The notes under the pieces: generated by a model | Seen by the model: only the letters and a program-made list of their open reading frames with translations | Databases searched by the model: none | Told to the model about the DNA's origin: nothing | Position numbers and translations under genes: made by a program | Assembly: GCA_963726755.1 (NCBI GenBank) | Contig: CAVSDB010000001.1 | Span: forward strand, 372,001-436,000 | Length of the DNA: 64,000 bases | Source of the DNA: DATKIY01 sp963726755 | GTDB lineage: Bacteria > Actinomycetota > Actinomycetes > JAHEKZ01 | Direction of reading: 5' to 3' | Shown here: positions 27,041 to 35,600 of the stretch, in pieces | Position numbering within the stretch: position 1 is the stretch's first letter | Layout: every line of letters begins with the position of its first letter

Positions 27041-28754
27041 TAACCAGGCAGGCTGCTGGCAACTCGAACCATCGCAGTGCCTCGAAGTCCGCGCTGACGT
27101 CGAGATGTTGGGTCCAATCCGAGACGTCAGCGCGTTCGGCCAGCAACGCAGTTGCCTGCTTGAGGTAGTGAACCAATTCTTCGATCGGTGCCTGCTCGCC
27201 GGTGATCGGATGAATCATTTGACCGTCATCGTCGTATGACACATCAAACAGACGCATGGGCACATCCGCTGGGGCGTCGCGATGCGTCCACAAGCCGGTA
27301 CCGGTGTCGAACGCGTAGTCCGGCAGGAAGCGATGACCCTGCTCCGCGACGAAGGCCACGGCGCGAACGATGTAGTCGAAGACTTCCTCGGCGATGAAGT
27401 AGTTGAAGTTGACGCGCACCCAGCCAGGCTTGATGCCTTCACAACCGGTGGTGATCTCGCGCTCGAACTCGTGCGAACGTTCGATGTCGATGCCCAGGAG
27501 TCGGTGACCGTAAGGGCCAGCGCACGAACAACCTCCGCGCGCCTGAATCCCGAACAGATCGTTGAGCAGGGCGACGACGGCGTTGTGGTGCAGGTACTTG
27601 CCGCCTGGACGTCGGACAACGAACGAAAGGATGGACAGCCGTTCGGCTTCGGTGTTGCCGAGCACGTCGATTTCATCGACCTGTTGCCAGGCATCGATGG
27701 CCCGACGCACGTAGTCCGCCTCGTGAACGCGAATTGTCTCGGTCCCCACGGTGTCCTTGAGTTGAAAGACCAGCCCCGCTCGGATCGACTCGACAATCGC
27801 CGGCGTGCCAGCTTCTTCCCGGTGCACCGGGTCGTCGAGGTAGACATGCTCTTCGGGGTTGACGTAGGCGACCGTCCCGCCGCCGACAACCGCCGGAACC
27901 CGGTTGCGCAGCAAGTTGCGTCGGACGGCAAGTACACCTGGCGTTCCCGGCCCGCCGACGAACTTATGCGGTGACAAAACGATGGCGTCCTTGTACGCCA
28001 TGGGATTCGCGTCGCCTGGCGCGTCCATCTCGATGTCGATGTATGGGCCAGCGGCAGCGAAGTCCCATACCGCCAGCGCTCCGTAGGTATGCAGCAACGT
28101 CGAGATCCCATAGGTGTCACTGACAATCCCGGTGACGTTGCTCGCCGCTGAGAAGGCACCGATAAGTAACGGTCGCTCGCGGTGACGAACTAATTCTTGT
28201 TCGAGGACGGTTTGGTCGATGTGGCCGTCGGCGTCTTCTGGAATGCGAACGACATCGGCGATGGACTCGCGCCACGGCAACTCGTTCGAGTGGTGCTCGA
28301 AGGGTCCGGTGAACACGACCGGACGTGCGTGGGCCGAGATGTGCGCGCTGAGTTGGTGGGCGTCTTCAAGTTCTGACGGGATGCGCAGTCCGAGGATGGC
28401 GACGAGACGGTCGATCGCCCCTGTCGCCCCAGAGCCGGCGAAGATGACGCAGGTGTCGGGACCGGCGCGCAGCGATCGTTGGATCAGGGCACGGGCGTCC
28501 TCACGCAGCCGGGTTGTCTGACGACCGGTGCCGCTCGACTCGGTGTGGGTATTGGCGTAGCGAGGCAGCACCTCGTCTCGGATGAAGTCCTCGATGAAGG
28601 TGAGCGCCCGCCCGCTGGCCGTGTAGTCGGCGTACGTCACACGCCTTGGGCCGTACGGACCGGGCATGACGGTGTCGTCGCCGATCACGCAGTCGCGAAT
28701 ACGTGCCAGCAACGGCGGTTCCGGAAGGCCGGCACCTCTGGGCGGGATGTCCAT
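27027..28754 (-). CDS. Class-V aminotransferase (cysteine desulfurase-like), long form
   Basis: A 575-residue PLP enzyme of the NifS/SufS fold. The PLP Lys is in VLSPHKFVGGPGTPG, preceded by the cofactor Asp in ALAVWDFAAAGPYIDIEM and by the phosphate-binding GSGATGAIDRLV. A Cys-rich loop ARGGCSCAGPYGH sits where desulfurases carry their catalytic Cys. It is about 150 residues longer than SufS, with an extra C-terminal part. Whether it is a desulfurase or an aminotransferase/lyase cannot be decided. It is divergent from clpS. Confidence 0.85.
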   Translation of the reverse strand: MDIPPRGAGLPEPPLLARIRDCVIGDDTVMPGPYGPRRVTYADYTASGRALTFIEDFIRDEVLPRYANTHTESSGTGRQTTRLREDARALIQRSLRAGPDTCVIFAGSGATGAIDRLVAILGLRIPSELEDAHQLSAHISAHARPVVFTGPFEHHSNELPWRESIADVVRIPEDADGHIDQTVLEQELVRHRERPLLIGAFSAASNVTGIVSDTYGISTLLHTYGALAVWDFAAAGPYIDIEMDAPGDANPMAYKDAIVLSPHKFVGGPGTPGVLAVRRNLLRNRVPAVVGGGTVAYVNPEEHVYLDDPVHREEAGTPAIVESIRAGLVFQLKDTVGTETIRVHEADYVRRAIDAWQQVDEIDVLGNTEAERLSILSFVVRRPGGKYLHHNAVVALLNDLFGIQARGGCSCAGPYGHRLLGIDIERSHEFEREITTGCEGIKPGWVRVNFNYFIAEEVFDYIVRAVAFVAEQGHRFLPDYAFDTGTGLWTHRDAPADVPMRLFDVSYDDDGQMIHPITGEQAPIEELVHYLKQATALLAERADVSDWTQHLDVSADFEALRWFELPAACLVTNRP

Positions 28755-28836
28755 TCAACCTCCGTGGTCGCTCCCAGGATCCCTCATGCGGAGTAACTTT
28801 CGTCGACCGGTCCGTCGGACGTGTCACCATGTCCTC

Positions 28837-29127
28837 GTGAGCACCGCACCGGCCGAGGTAGACAAGCCGGAATCGGGGGAGGACGTCCGACCGGATCGCC
28901 CGTGGATCACCCTTGTGTGGAACGACCCAGTCAACTTGATGAGCTACGTCACCTTTGTGCTGCAGGAGTACTTCGGCTACGCGCGAGACAAGGCGACCGA
29001 GCTCATGCTCCAGGTGCACAACGACGGGCGAGCGGTGGTGGCGAACGGGTCGCGCGAGGAAATGGAGCGTGACGTCGCCGCGATGCACGGGTACGGGTTG
29101 TGGGCAACGTTGCAGCAGGACAAATGA
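28837..29127 (+). CDS. clpS: ATP-dependent Clp protease adaptor ClpS
   Basis: A 96-residue ClpS, the N-degron adaptor that hands substrates to ClpAP/ClpCP. The N-end-rule pocket sequence WNDPVNLMSYVTFVLQEYFGY and the ClpA/C-binding half KATELMLQVHNDGRAVVANGSREEME are intact. GTG 28837 is chosen since the ClpS fold begins soon after and upstream codons would overlap the divergent gene's promoter. Its TGA overlaps the ATG of the DUF2017 gene. It begins the block syntenic with M. tuberculosis Rv1331-Rv1341. Confidence 0.95.
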   Translation: MSTAPAEVDKPESGEDVRPDRPWITLVWNDPVNLMSYVTFVLQEYFGYARDKATELMLQVHNDGRAVVANGSREEMERDVAAMHGYGLWATLQQDK

Positions 29128-29648
29128 CTCAGGATTCCAGCGATTTTTCGCTGTACATCGACGTGAGCGTCTTTGCTGCTCCCCTGCGACCGTACGTCGA
29201 GGAGTTGCTTGAGCGGCTTGGACCGGAAGCAGACGTCCCCGATGATCCGTTGACGGCGTTGGCGCAAAGCCATGCCGCTCCTGCGGATCGTCCCGCCGAC
29301 GCAGTGATGGCTCGATTGCTTCCCGACGGTGTGATGGAGGACGAAGAAGCTGCGGTGGAGTTTCGGCGGTTCAGCCACGGCCAGCTGCGAACTCGCAAAC
29401 GTCAGGACGCGACGTACTTCCTTTCGGTCCTCGACGAGGGGGTTGTCCAGATCAACAGATTGCAGACCTTGTCATTGCTGGGAGCCCTCAACGATGTACG
29501 ACTGATGCTTGGGACGTCGCTGATGGTGACGCAGGATGCGGAGGTCGAGGTCGAGTCGCCGGACGAGGAGGCGGCGTATCTCGCTTACCGCATGGCCACT
29601 TATTTGCAAGAGGGACTGGTCGAATCGTTGGATTCCTCGCTCGACTAA
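29124..29648 (+). CDS. DUF2017 family protein
   Basis: A 174-residue protein immediately downstream of clpS, with which it overlaps by ATGA. The pattern VFAAPLRPYVEELLERL, EFRRFSHGQLRTRKRQDA and EEAAYLAYRMATYLQEGLVESL matches the DUF2017 family, whose members follow clpS in actinobacteria (Rv1332 in M. tuberculosis). The biochemical role is not established; a link to ClpS or protein turnover is suggested only by the constant gene order. Confidence 0.88.
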   Translation: MTQDSSDFSLYIDVSVFAAPLRPYVEELLERLGPEADVPDDPLTALAQSHAAPADRPADAVMARLLPDGVMEDEEAAVEFRRFSHGQLRTRKRQDATYFLSVLDEGVVQINRLQTLSLLGALNDVRLMLGTSLMVTQDAEVEVESPDEEAAYLAYRMATYLQEGLVESLDSSLD

Positions 29649-29657
29649 CCTGATTCA

Positions 29658-30104
29658 GTGCTGACGATTGACCAAGCGACGTACGACGCGATCGTGGCTC
29701 ATGCACGTCGTGACCACCCCGACGAGTGCTGCGGCGTGGTTGCCGGACCCGTCGGCTCGGGCACGCCCACGCGGTTCATCCCGATGGTCAATGCCGCCCG
29801 CTCGCCGACGTTCTACGAGTTCGACTCGATGGATCTGCTGCGGCTTTACCGCGAGATGGATGCCGCCGACGAGGAACCGGTGGTGGTCTACCACTCGCAC
29901 ACGGCGACCGAGGCCTATCCCTCGCGCACCGACGTGTCTTACGCCTCAGAGCCAGGAGCGCACTACGTCGTGGTGTCCACCCGCGACCCTGAGACCGTAG
30001 AGTTTCGATCGTTCCGCATCGTGGACGAGGCGATCACCGAGGAAGAAGTCAGCGTGGTTCCGGCGTTAGGTCCGATACCGACCTCTACAGAGAAGGAGCG
30101 CTAA
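29658..30104 (+). CDS. mec: Mec+ family JAMM metalloprotease (CysO-cysteine peptidase)
   Basis: A 148-residue JAMM/MPN+ (M67) zinc peptidase. The catalytic Glu is in HPDECCGVVAG and the zinc motif is YHSHTATEAYPSRTD (HxH-x10-D). By synteny and similarity it corresponds to Mec+ (Rv1334), which releases cysteine from the CysO-cysteine adduct. It begins at GTG 29658 and is followed 4 bp later by cysO, so cysteine release and carrier are made together. Confidence 0.92.
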   Translation: MLTIDQATYDAIVAHARRDHPDECCGVVAGPVGSGTPTRFIPMVNAARSPTFYEFDSMDLLRLYREMDAADEEPVVVYHSHTATEAYPSRTDVSYASEPGAHYVVVSTRDPETVEFRSFRIVDEAITEEEVSVVPALGPIPTSTEKER

Positions 30105-30108
30105 GCCC

Positions 30109-30399
30109 ATGGCCGTCGAGGTCAGTATCCCCACGATTTTGCGTAACTACACCGGTGGCGCCAAGGCAGTCGACGCGTCCGGAGCCACGCTGGACGAGGT
30201 ATTCGGCGACCTGGATGCGCAGTTCTCCGGAATCCGCGAACGGTTGGTTGACGAATCTGGCCTGCGCCGCTTCGTGAACGTCTACCTCAATGACGAGGAC
30301 GTGCGATTCCTTGACGGTCTCGCGACGCCGGTTGGCGAAGGTGACCAGGTCACGATCTTGCCTGCCGTCGCGGGCGGTGCCGCCGACATCGACGAATGA
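30109..30399 (+). CDS. cysO: Sulfur-carrier protein CysO (MoaD/ThiS family)
   Basis: A 96-residue ubiquitin-like sulfur carrier. VSIPTILRNYTGGAKAVDASGATLDEVF and LRRFVNVYLNDEDVRFLDGLATPVGEGDQVTILPAVAGG pattern closely follow CysO of M. tuberculosis, which carries sulfide as a C-terminal thiocarboxylate. Unlike that protein the sequence does not stop at the Gly-Gly but adds AADIDE, so a processing step would be needed to expose the glycine. Its TGA overlaps the ATG of cysM. Confidence 0.93.
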   Translation: MAVEVSIPTILRNYTGGAKAVDASGATLDEVFGDLDAQFSGIRERLVDESGLRRFVNVYLNDEDVRFLDGLATPVGEGDQVTILPAVAGGAADIDE

Positions 30400-31349
30400 C
30401 GCGCTACGACTCACTGCTCGACTCGGTTGGTCGCACCCCCCTGGTCGGCCTTCCGAGGCTGTCGCCATCGCCGGACGTTCGACTCTGGGCCAAGCTCGAG
30501 GATCGAAACCCGACCGGGTCGGTGAAGGATCGCGCAGCTTTGGCGATGATCGAAGAAGCCGAAGCATCAGGTCGGCTTACTCCCGGCTGCACGATTTTGG
30601 AACCGACGTCCGGCAACACCGGAATCTCGTTGGCGATGGCGGCCAAGCTCAAGGGGTATCGCATCGTTTGCGTGATGCCGGAGAACACGTCGGTCGAACG
30701 CACTCAACTGTTGAAGATGTGGGGCGCAGAGATCATCTCCTCGCCCGCTGTCGGTGGTTCTAATGAAGCGGTGCGCGTGGCGAAGGATCTGGCCGCCGAA
30801 CGTCCCGAGTGGGTGATGCTCTACCAGTACGGCAACCCGGCCAACGCGTTGGCGCACTACGAGGGGACCGGGCCGGAGATCCTCGCAGACCTGCCGACCA
30901 TCACCCACTTCGTTGCTGGCCTTGGCACGACGGGCACCTTGATGGGCGCAGGACGATTCCTGCGCGAGCACGTGCCTGGTATTTCGATCGTCGCCGCAGA
31001 ACCGCGATACGGCGAGCTCGTGTACGGACTACGCAACCTTGACGAAGGGTTCGTACCGGAGTTGTACGACGAGACGGTGTTGACGACGCGGTTTTCTGTC
31101 GGTCCGCGTGATGCAATCCGTCGAACGCGCGAACTGCTTGAGCAGGAAGGCATCTTCGCGGGGATCTCGACCGGTGCGATCGTGCACGCCGCCCTGGGCG
31201 TTGCGCGTAAGGCAGTCGAGGCAGGAGAGCGCGCAGACATCGCACTCGTGGTATGCGATGGCGGCTGGAAGTACCTGTCGACCGGCGTCTACGACGCAAC
31301 GACCCTCGACGAAGCCGAAAGCTCGATCGAGGGCCAGCTATGGGCGTGA
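30396..31349 (+). CDS. cysM: O-phosphoserine sulfhydrylase / cysteine synthase
   Basis: A 317-residue PLP enzyme. The PLP Lys is in NPTGSVKDRAALAMI, the substrate loop is EPTSGNTGISLAM, and the phosphate loop is GLGTTGTLMG. In the syntenic M. tuberculosis system CysM uses O-phosphoserine and the CysO thiocarboxylate to make cysteine on CysO; Mec+ then frees it. The three genes here overlap or nearly abut, supporting the same pathway. ATG 30396 overlaps the cysO stop. Confidence 0.95.
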   Translation: MTRYDSLLDSVGRTPLVGLPRLSPSPDVRLWAKLEDRNPTGSVKDRAALAMIEEAEASGRLTPGCTILEPTSGNTGISLAMAAKLKGYRIVCVMPENTSVERTQLLKMWGAEIISSPAVGGSNEAVRVAKDLAAERPEWVMLYQYGNPANALAHYEGTGPEILADLPTITHFVAGLGTTGTLMGAGRFLREHVPGISIVAAEPRYGELVYGLRNLDEGFVPELYDETVLTTRFSVGPRDAIRRTRELLEQEGIFAGISTGAIVHAALGVARKAVEAGERADIALVVCDGGWKYLSTGVYDATTLDEAESSIEGQLWA

Positions 31350-31383
31350 CCGGGGCGCGGGTCGTTCACTCCCACCGCAACAA

Positions 31384-31475
31384 TGTGCGAAATTGTGCGC
31401 TAGCCCGCACCAAACTGCACAACACCCCCCATCTGCGTGCAGAATTGTTCGTCCAGGGCGAACCAATTCCGCACA
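31384..31475. repeat. Cluster of four degenerate 16-17 bp repeats, left of the AbiEi/DUF559 gene
   Basis: Four copies of a TGTGC-NNNN-TTGKTCG-like sequence alternate in orientation: plus at 31384-31400 (TGTGCGAAATTGTGCGC), minus at 31405-31420 (TGTGCAGTTTGGTGCG), plus at 31436-31451 (CGTGCAGAATTGTTCG), minus at 31459-31475 (TGTGCGGAATTGGTTCG). They lie at the 3' end of the AbiEi/DUF559 gene, just past cysM, and match a second cluster at its 5' side. Confidence 0.75.
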
Positions 31476-32447
31476 CGTGGTCCGGGCATCGCTATCGAAT
31501 CGACAGCGTGCACGCTGCGCCGCATCGACGGAGGACTACCGGTCCAACCACGTGTCATCAGGACCGCTGCCACCTGTTCGGCGACTCGGCAGGGAGTTCC
31601 TGCGACGTTGATCCAGCCGTAGCGCAGGGAGGCGTCACCGGACAAGACTGCAAAGTTGTCCCGCTCCATATCGCGAAATACCCGCTCAGTTGCCTCGTGG
31701 TTCAACCGACCGTCGAGTTCGACCACGAGTCGCCACTTGTCGGTACTCCAAGGTCACGGACGTACCATCCGCTCGTGCTTCGTCTGGCGGACTGACGAGT
31801 GGGATGCGGTAGACCGTGCGCGATTTCGACGTCGCGCCGGTAGCGGTGTTCCAGAGGTGAGCGAACCCCATCGGCGACTGACTCGAGAAGCTCAAGGAGC
31901 AGAGCACGGGACGGTTGCATCGGGCGCTCACCGAGCCTGGCCCGCAGGTCTCGGGGGCGAATCCGTCCCCGATCGAAGCAACGAATGACCACGGACGCGA
32001 CGTCGCCGGGGTCACGGCAGTCCGCCACGAGGTCGAGCGTCGTGTCTATTGGGTCGGTTCTTGGCGGATTGGAGTTCGGTTCCGCGTAACCTCACGACGT
32101 CGCCGCACGATTAGTCCGGCCCGTCGTCGCGGCTGCCTTCCGTCTGCAACAGAGACGGTGATGGGGTCCGCGTTCGTTGGCATGATGTCGAGCAAGATGG
32201 CTGCGCTCATGTGACTGGCTACGGCACCCGGTCCAGCCGCAAGGACTCCTGCCCAAGCTCGCTGTCGGAAACTCGGCGGTATCGGTGATGTTAGGTAAAC
32301 GCCGTCGTGAAGCCTTTGCCATCGACCACTCCGGATGCGGGAATTGATCGCGGACTGGGTCAATCCGGCGTCCAGGGCCTGAAGTCTGCTTACTACCCCT
32401 TCCTGCTGCCGGATCATCATTGAGTTCATGAGGGACGTGTCGGTCAT
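31400..32447 (-). pseudogene. AbiEi-type HTH plus DUF559 nuclease-domain protein, two frameshifts
   Basis: The N-terminal part from ATG 32447 (VVSRLQALDAGLTQSAINSRI, GRWQRLHDGVYLTS, AASHMSAAILLDIM-like) is the AbiEi_4 antitoxin-type winged helix. The central part (RGRIRPRDLRARLGER, SPLEHRYRRDVEIAHGLP) and the C-terminal DUF559 domain (VVELDGRLNHEATERVFRDMERDNFAVL) follow in two further frames. DUF559 has a Vsr-like PD-(D/E)xK fold; ELDGRLNH and RDxxRD-type residues are present. Indels near 32062 and 31740 are needed to join the parts. It interrupts the conserved cysM-murI order and is bracketed by repeat clusters. Confidence 0.75.
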
Positions 32448-32498
32448 TGCACGAGTGCAGCGTGGCCAGCGGCCGGTGCGCTCAACGCTGCCCACATA

Positions 32499-32653
32499 TG
32501 TGCACAACTGTTCGACCTGGTAGAGGTGGGGAGAGCCGTGGTCGACCGAGCCCGTCGCCACAACTGTGCGAGATGGTGCGCTGTGGCGTTCAATTCAGCA
32601 CATGAAGGTGGGGAGTGTGCGAGATGGTGCGCGTCAACGACCAATTCTGAACA
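32499..32653. repeat. Cluster of five degenerate 16-17 bp repeats, right of the AbiEi/DUF559 gene
   Basis: Copies at 32499-32514 plus (TGTGCACAACTGTTCG), 32565-32581 plus and 32616-32632 plus (both TGTGCGAGATGGTGCGC), 32587-32602 minus (TGTGCTGAATTGAACG) and 32638-32653 minus (TGTTCAGAATTGGTCG). The family is the same as at 31384-31475. They occupy the 5' flank of the AbiEi/DUF559 gene and the region upstream of murI, where I see no gene. Confidence 0.75.
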
Positions 32654-32725
32654 CTTGTTGCGGTACGCGCTGGCACGGCTGACGTCGGGTCGGCCCACGT
32701 GGGCGCCGGGGCTTAGGCTGACGCC

Positions 32726-33529
32726 GTGGCCGACGCACCTATCGGGATCTTCGACAGCGGAGTGGGCGGCCTGACGGTCGCCAGGGCGATCTTGGACGTG
32801 CTGCCCAACGAGCCATTGCTTTACGTCGGCGACACCGCGCGTGGTCCGTACGGTCCGCGCCCGATCGCCGAGGTTCGATCTTTCGCGCTCGACGTTATGG
32901 ACCACCTTGTCGAGCAAGGCGTGAAACTTCTCGTCATCGCGTGCAACAGTGCGAGCGCAGCGGTGTTGCGCGACGCGCGAGAACGTTACGACGTGCCAGT
33001 CGTTGAGGTTGTTCATCCAGCAGTACGTCGAGCAGTGCACGCCACGCGGAACAACCACGTCGGCGTCATCGGGACGGCGGCCACGATCAAGTCGGGCGCT
33101 TACGCCGACGCTTTTGCCGCAGCGCCGAAGATGATTCTCACGCAGCAGGCGTGTCCTCGCTTTGTCGAGTACGTCGAGCGAGGCGTCACCGGTGGTTCGC
33201 AGTTGCTGGCGGTCGCGCACGAGTACCTCGACCCGGTTCGTGAAGCAGGTGTCGACACGTTGGTCCTGGGCTGCACGCACTACCCCCTTCTAGCTGGCGT
33301 CATCTCGTACGTCATGGGGTACGAAGTCACGCTTGTCTCGAGCGCTGATGAGACCGCGCGCGACGTCTACCGTGTGTTGTCCGAGAACGAGTTGCTGCGT
33401 TCAGACGACCTTGCGGAACCGGTCCACCGGTTCTTGGCTACGGGTGACCCCGCTCCGTTCGCGCATCTTGCCTCGCGGTTCTTGGGGCCGGAGGTCGCAG
33501 ACGTCGAACACGCGGGAGTTTTTGCGTGA
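32726..33529 (+). CDS. murI: Glutamate racemase
   Basis: A 267-residue racemase supplying D-glutamate for peptidoglycan. Both catalytic cysteines are present, in VIACNSASAAVL and VLGCTHYPLL, with the N-terminal IGIFDSGVGGLTV signature and GDTARGPYGPR. GTG 32726 is the start. Its TGA overlaps the GTG of the next gene. It opens the second half of the conserved block (Rv1338-Rv1341 order). Confidence 0.97.
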   Translation: MADAPIGIFDSGVGGLTVARAILDVLPNEPLLYVGDTARGPYGPRPIAEVRSFALDVMDHLVEQGVKLLVIACNSASAAVLRDARERYDVPVVEVVHPAVRRAVHATRNNHVGVIGTAATIKSGAYADAFAAAPKMILTQQACPRFVEYVERGVTGGSQLLAVAHEYLDPVREAGVDTLVLGCTHYPLLAGVISYVMGYEVTLVSSADETARDVYRVLSENELLRSDDLAEPVHRFLATGDPAPFAHLASRFLGPEVADVEHAGVFA

Positions 33530-34275
33530 AGCTCACCGTCGTCGGATGTTCGGGCAGCATGCCCGGGCCGCACTCGGCCGCCTCGTCGTACCTGCTCGAA
33601 CATGACGGGTTTCGCCTTGTTGTCGACCTCGGTCACGGCGCGCTCGGTCCGTTGCAGCGATACGTCGAGATCGGTCAGATCGACGCGGTGGCCATCTCGC
33701 ATCTGCACGCGGATCACTGCATTGATCTGTTGGCGCTCGATGTTGCTCGGGCGTATGGACCGTACGAAGTCTTCGGGTTGCTTCCGGTTTACGGACCCGC
33801 CGGATTGGAAGAGCGGTTGTGGGGTGCGAGCGGCGCGTCCGAGGCGCCCGTGAAGCGTTCGACGTTTGCCTTCGAAGAACTGCCCCTGACGAGCCAGATC
33901 GGGCCGTTTCGAATTCGGACGGCGCGCATGGCTCATCCGGGAGAGGCGTACGCGATTCGGTTCGACGTCGACGGTGCGTCGCTGGTCTATTCCGGAGACA
34001 CTGGTCCGTGCGAGGAGTTGCCTGAACTGGCCGATGGTGTCGACGTCCTGCTCGTCGAAGCGTCAGCCGTTGATGGGGAGCAGAACCCGCCACACCTGCA
34101 CCTGACTGGCGTCGAAGCCGGTGAGGTCGCGGCCAGAGCCGGTGTCGGTCACGTCGTGCTGACCCACGTCCCGCCGTGGAACTCGACTGAGGTCGCGTTA
34201 GCAGAGGCGGCGCGCGCGTTCAGGGGGACGACGTCATTGGCCACTCCCGGGCTGACGCTTGAGGTCAGTCGATAG
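33526..34275 (+). CDS. MBL-fold phosphodiesterase, Rv1339-like
   Basis: A 249-residue metallo-beta-lactamase-fold protein with the metal motif SHLHADHCIDL, plus GDTGPCEEL and the late His of VVLTHVPPW. Its place between murI and rph is that of Rv1339 in M. tuberculosis, reported as an atypical class II cAMP phosphodiesterase, so cyclic-nucleotide hydrolysis is the best guess. RNase Z-like activity is an alternative by fold. GTG 33526 overlaps the murI stop. Confidence 0.85.
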   Translation: MKLTVVGCSGSMPGPHSAASSYLLEHDGFRLVVDLGHGALGPLQRYVEIGQIDAVAISHLHADHCIDLLALDVARAYGPYEVFGLLPVYGPAGLEERLWGASGASEAPVKRSTFAFEELPLTSQIGPFRIRTARMAHPGEAYAIRFDVDGASLVYSGDTGPCEELPELADGVDVLLVEASAVDGEQNPPHLHLTGVEAGEVAARAGVGHVVLTHVPPWNSTEVALAEAARAFRGTTSLATPGLTLEVSR

Positions 34276-34284
34276 CCTCACGGC

Positions 34285-35010
34285 ATGACTCGTGTCGACG
34301 GCCGCAGCGCCGACCAACTTCGTCCCGTCCGATTCACGCGTGCGTGGAGCGAACACCCCGAGGGGTCAGTGCTCGTCGAGTTCGGCCGGACGCGGGTGTT
34401 GTGCACCGCTTCGCTGACGGGCGGCGTGCCACGGTGGCGTAAGGGCAGCGGACTCGGCTGGGTGACGTCTGAGTACGCGATGTTGCCTCGCTCGACCCAC
34501 ACCCGAAGTGACCGAGAGGCAGTCAAGGGACGGATCGGCGGACGCACGCATGAGATCTCGCGGCTGATCGGACGTTCGTTGCGTGCGGTGGTCGACCTGT
34601 CGGCCTTGGGGGAGAACACCGTCGTCCTCGACTGCGACGTCTTGCAGGCAGACGGCGGGACTCGTACCGCCGCAATCACCGGTGCGTACGTCGCATTGGC
34701 GGACGCCATTTCATGGGCCAAGGGCGAGGGACTGGTTAAGGCAGGCGCGGACGCGCTTTCGGGATCGGTCGCCGCGGTGTCGGTCGGCGTGATCGGCGGA
34801 ACACCCATGCTCGATCTTTGCTACGACGAGGACGTCACCGCTGAGACAGACATGAACGTCGTCTGCATGGGAGACGGCCGGTTCGTCGAGGTTCAGGGCA
34901 CAGCAGAGGGCGCGGCGTTCGACCGTGCCGAATTGGACGCCTTGTTAGATCTAGCCGTGGGCGGGTGCGCGGAGTTGACGCGACTTCAGCAGGCAGCGCT
35001 CGCGTCGTGA
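34285..35010 (+). CDS. rph: Ribonuclease PH
   Basis: A 241-residue phosphorolytic 3'-5' exoribonuclease that trims tRNA precursors. The N-terminal RPVRFTRAWSEHPEGSVLVEFGRTRVLCTAS pattern, the phosphate-binding Arg-rich QxxxGGTRTAAITGAY region, LDLCYDEDVTAETDMNVV, and FVEVQGTAEG are diagnostic. Its TGA overlaps the GTG start of rdgB. Confidence 0.96.
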   Translation: MTRVDGRSADQLRPVRFTRAWSEHPEGSVLVEFGRTRVLCTASLTGGVPRWRKGSGLGWVTSEYAMLPRSTHTRSDREAVKGRIGGRTHEISRLIGRSLRAVVDLSALGENTVVLDCDVLQADGGTRTAAITGAYVALADAISWAKGEGLVKAGADALSGSVAAVSVGVIGGTPMLDLCYDEDVTAETDMNVVCMGDGRFVEVQGTAEGAAFDRAELDALLDLAVGGCAELTRLQQAALAS

Positions 35011-35597
35011 CCCAGCGCTGGGTCTTGGCGTCACGCAATCGTCACAAGGTTGCTGAGTTGCACCGGATCCTTACCGAGACAGGACTCGACGTCGAGTTGG
35101 TGGGCGTCGACGAGTTCCCGGGAGTACCGGACGTCCCTGAGACGGGGTCGACGTTCGCAGCGAACGCGCTGCTGAAAGCGCACGCGGTGGCGCTTGCGAC
35201 GTCGCTGCCCGCGGTTGCCGACGACTCGGGACTCTGCGTGGACGCACTGAACGGCATGCCGGGGATCTTCTCGGCGCGATGGGCGGGACGTCATGGTGAC
35301 GACGACGCGAACCTCTCGCTGGTACTAGGGCAGCTTTCCGACGTACCCGAAGAACGTCGTGGCGCGCAGTTCGTGTGTGCGGCCGCGATGGCGAGACCGG
35401 ATGGGTCAGAGGTAGTCGTCGAAGGTCGGCTATCGGGGCGGTTGATCTGGGGGCGTCAAGGCAGTCGAGGGTTCGGCTATGACCCGATCTTCGTCCCGGA
35501 TGGCGAAAGTCGTACGACTGCGGAGATGTCAGCGGAGGAGAAGGACGCAATAAGTCACCGCGGCCGAGCGTTCCGGGCGTTGGCCGCAAAGTTTTAG
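35007..35597 (+). CDS. rdgB: RdgB/HAM1 non-canonical purine NTP pyrophosphatase
   Basis: A 196-residue dITP/XTP pyrophosphatase that cleans the nucleotide pool. VLASRNRHKVAELHRIL is the substrate-binding start, ADDSGLCVDALNGMPGIFSARWAG holds the metal ligands and catalytic Asp, and GFGYDPIFVPDG plus SHRGRAFRAL complete the family pattern. GTG 35007 overlaps the rph stop, so the pair is coupled. Confidence 0.96.
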   Translation: MTQRWVLASRNRHKVAELHRILTETGLDVELVGVDEFPGVPDVPETGSTFAANALLKAHAVALATSLPAVADDSGLCVDALNGMPGIFSARWAGRHGDDDANLSLVLGQLSDVPEERRGAQFVCAAAMARPDGSEVVVEGRLSGRLIWGRQGSRGFGYDPIFVPDGESRTTAEMSAEEKDAISHRGRAFRALAAKF

Positions 35598-35600
35598 CCG

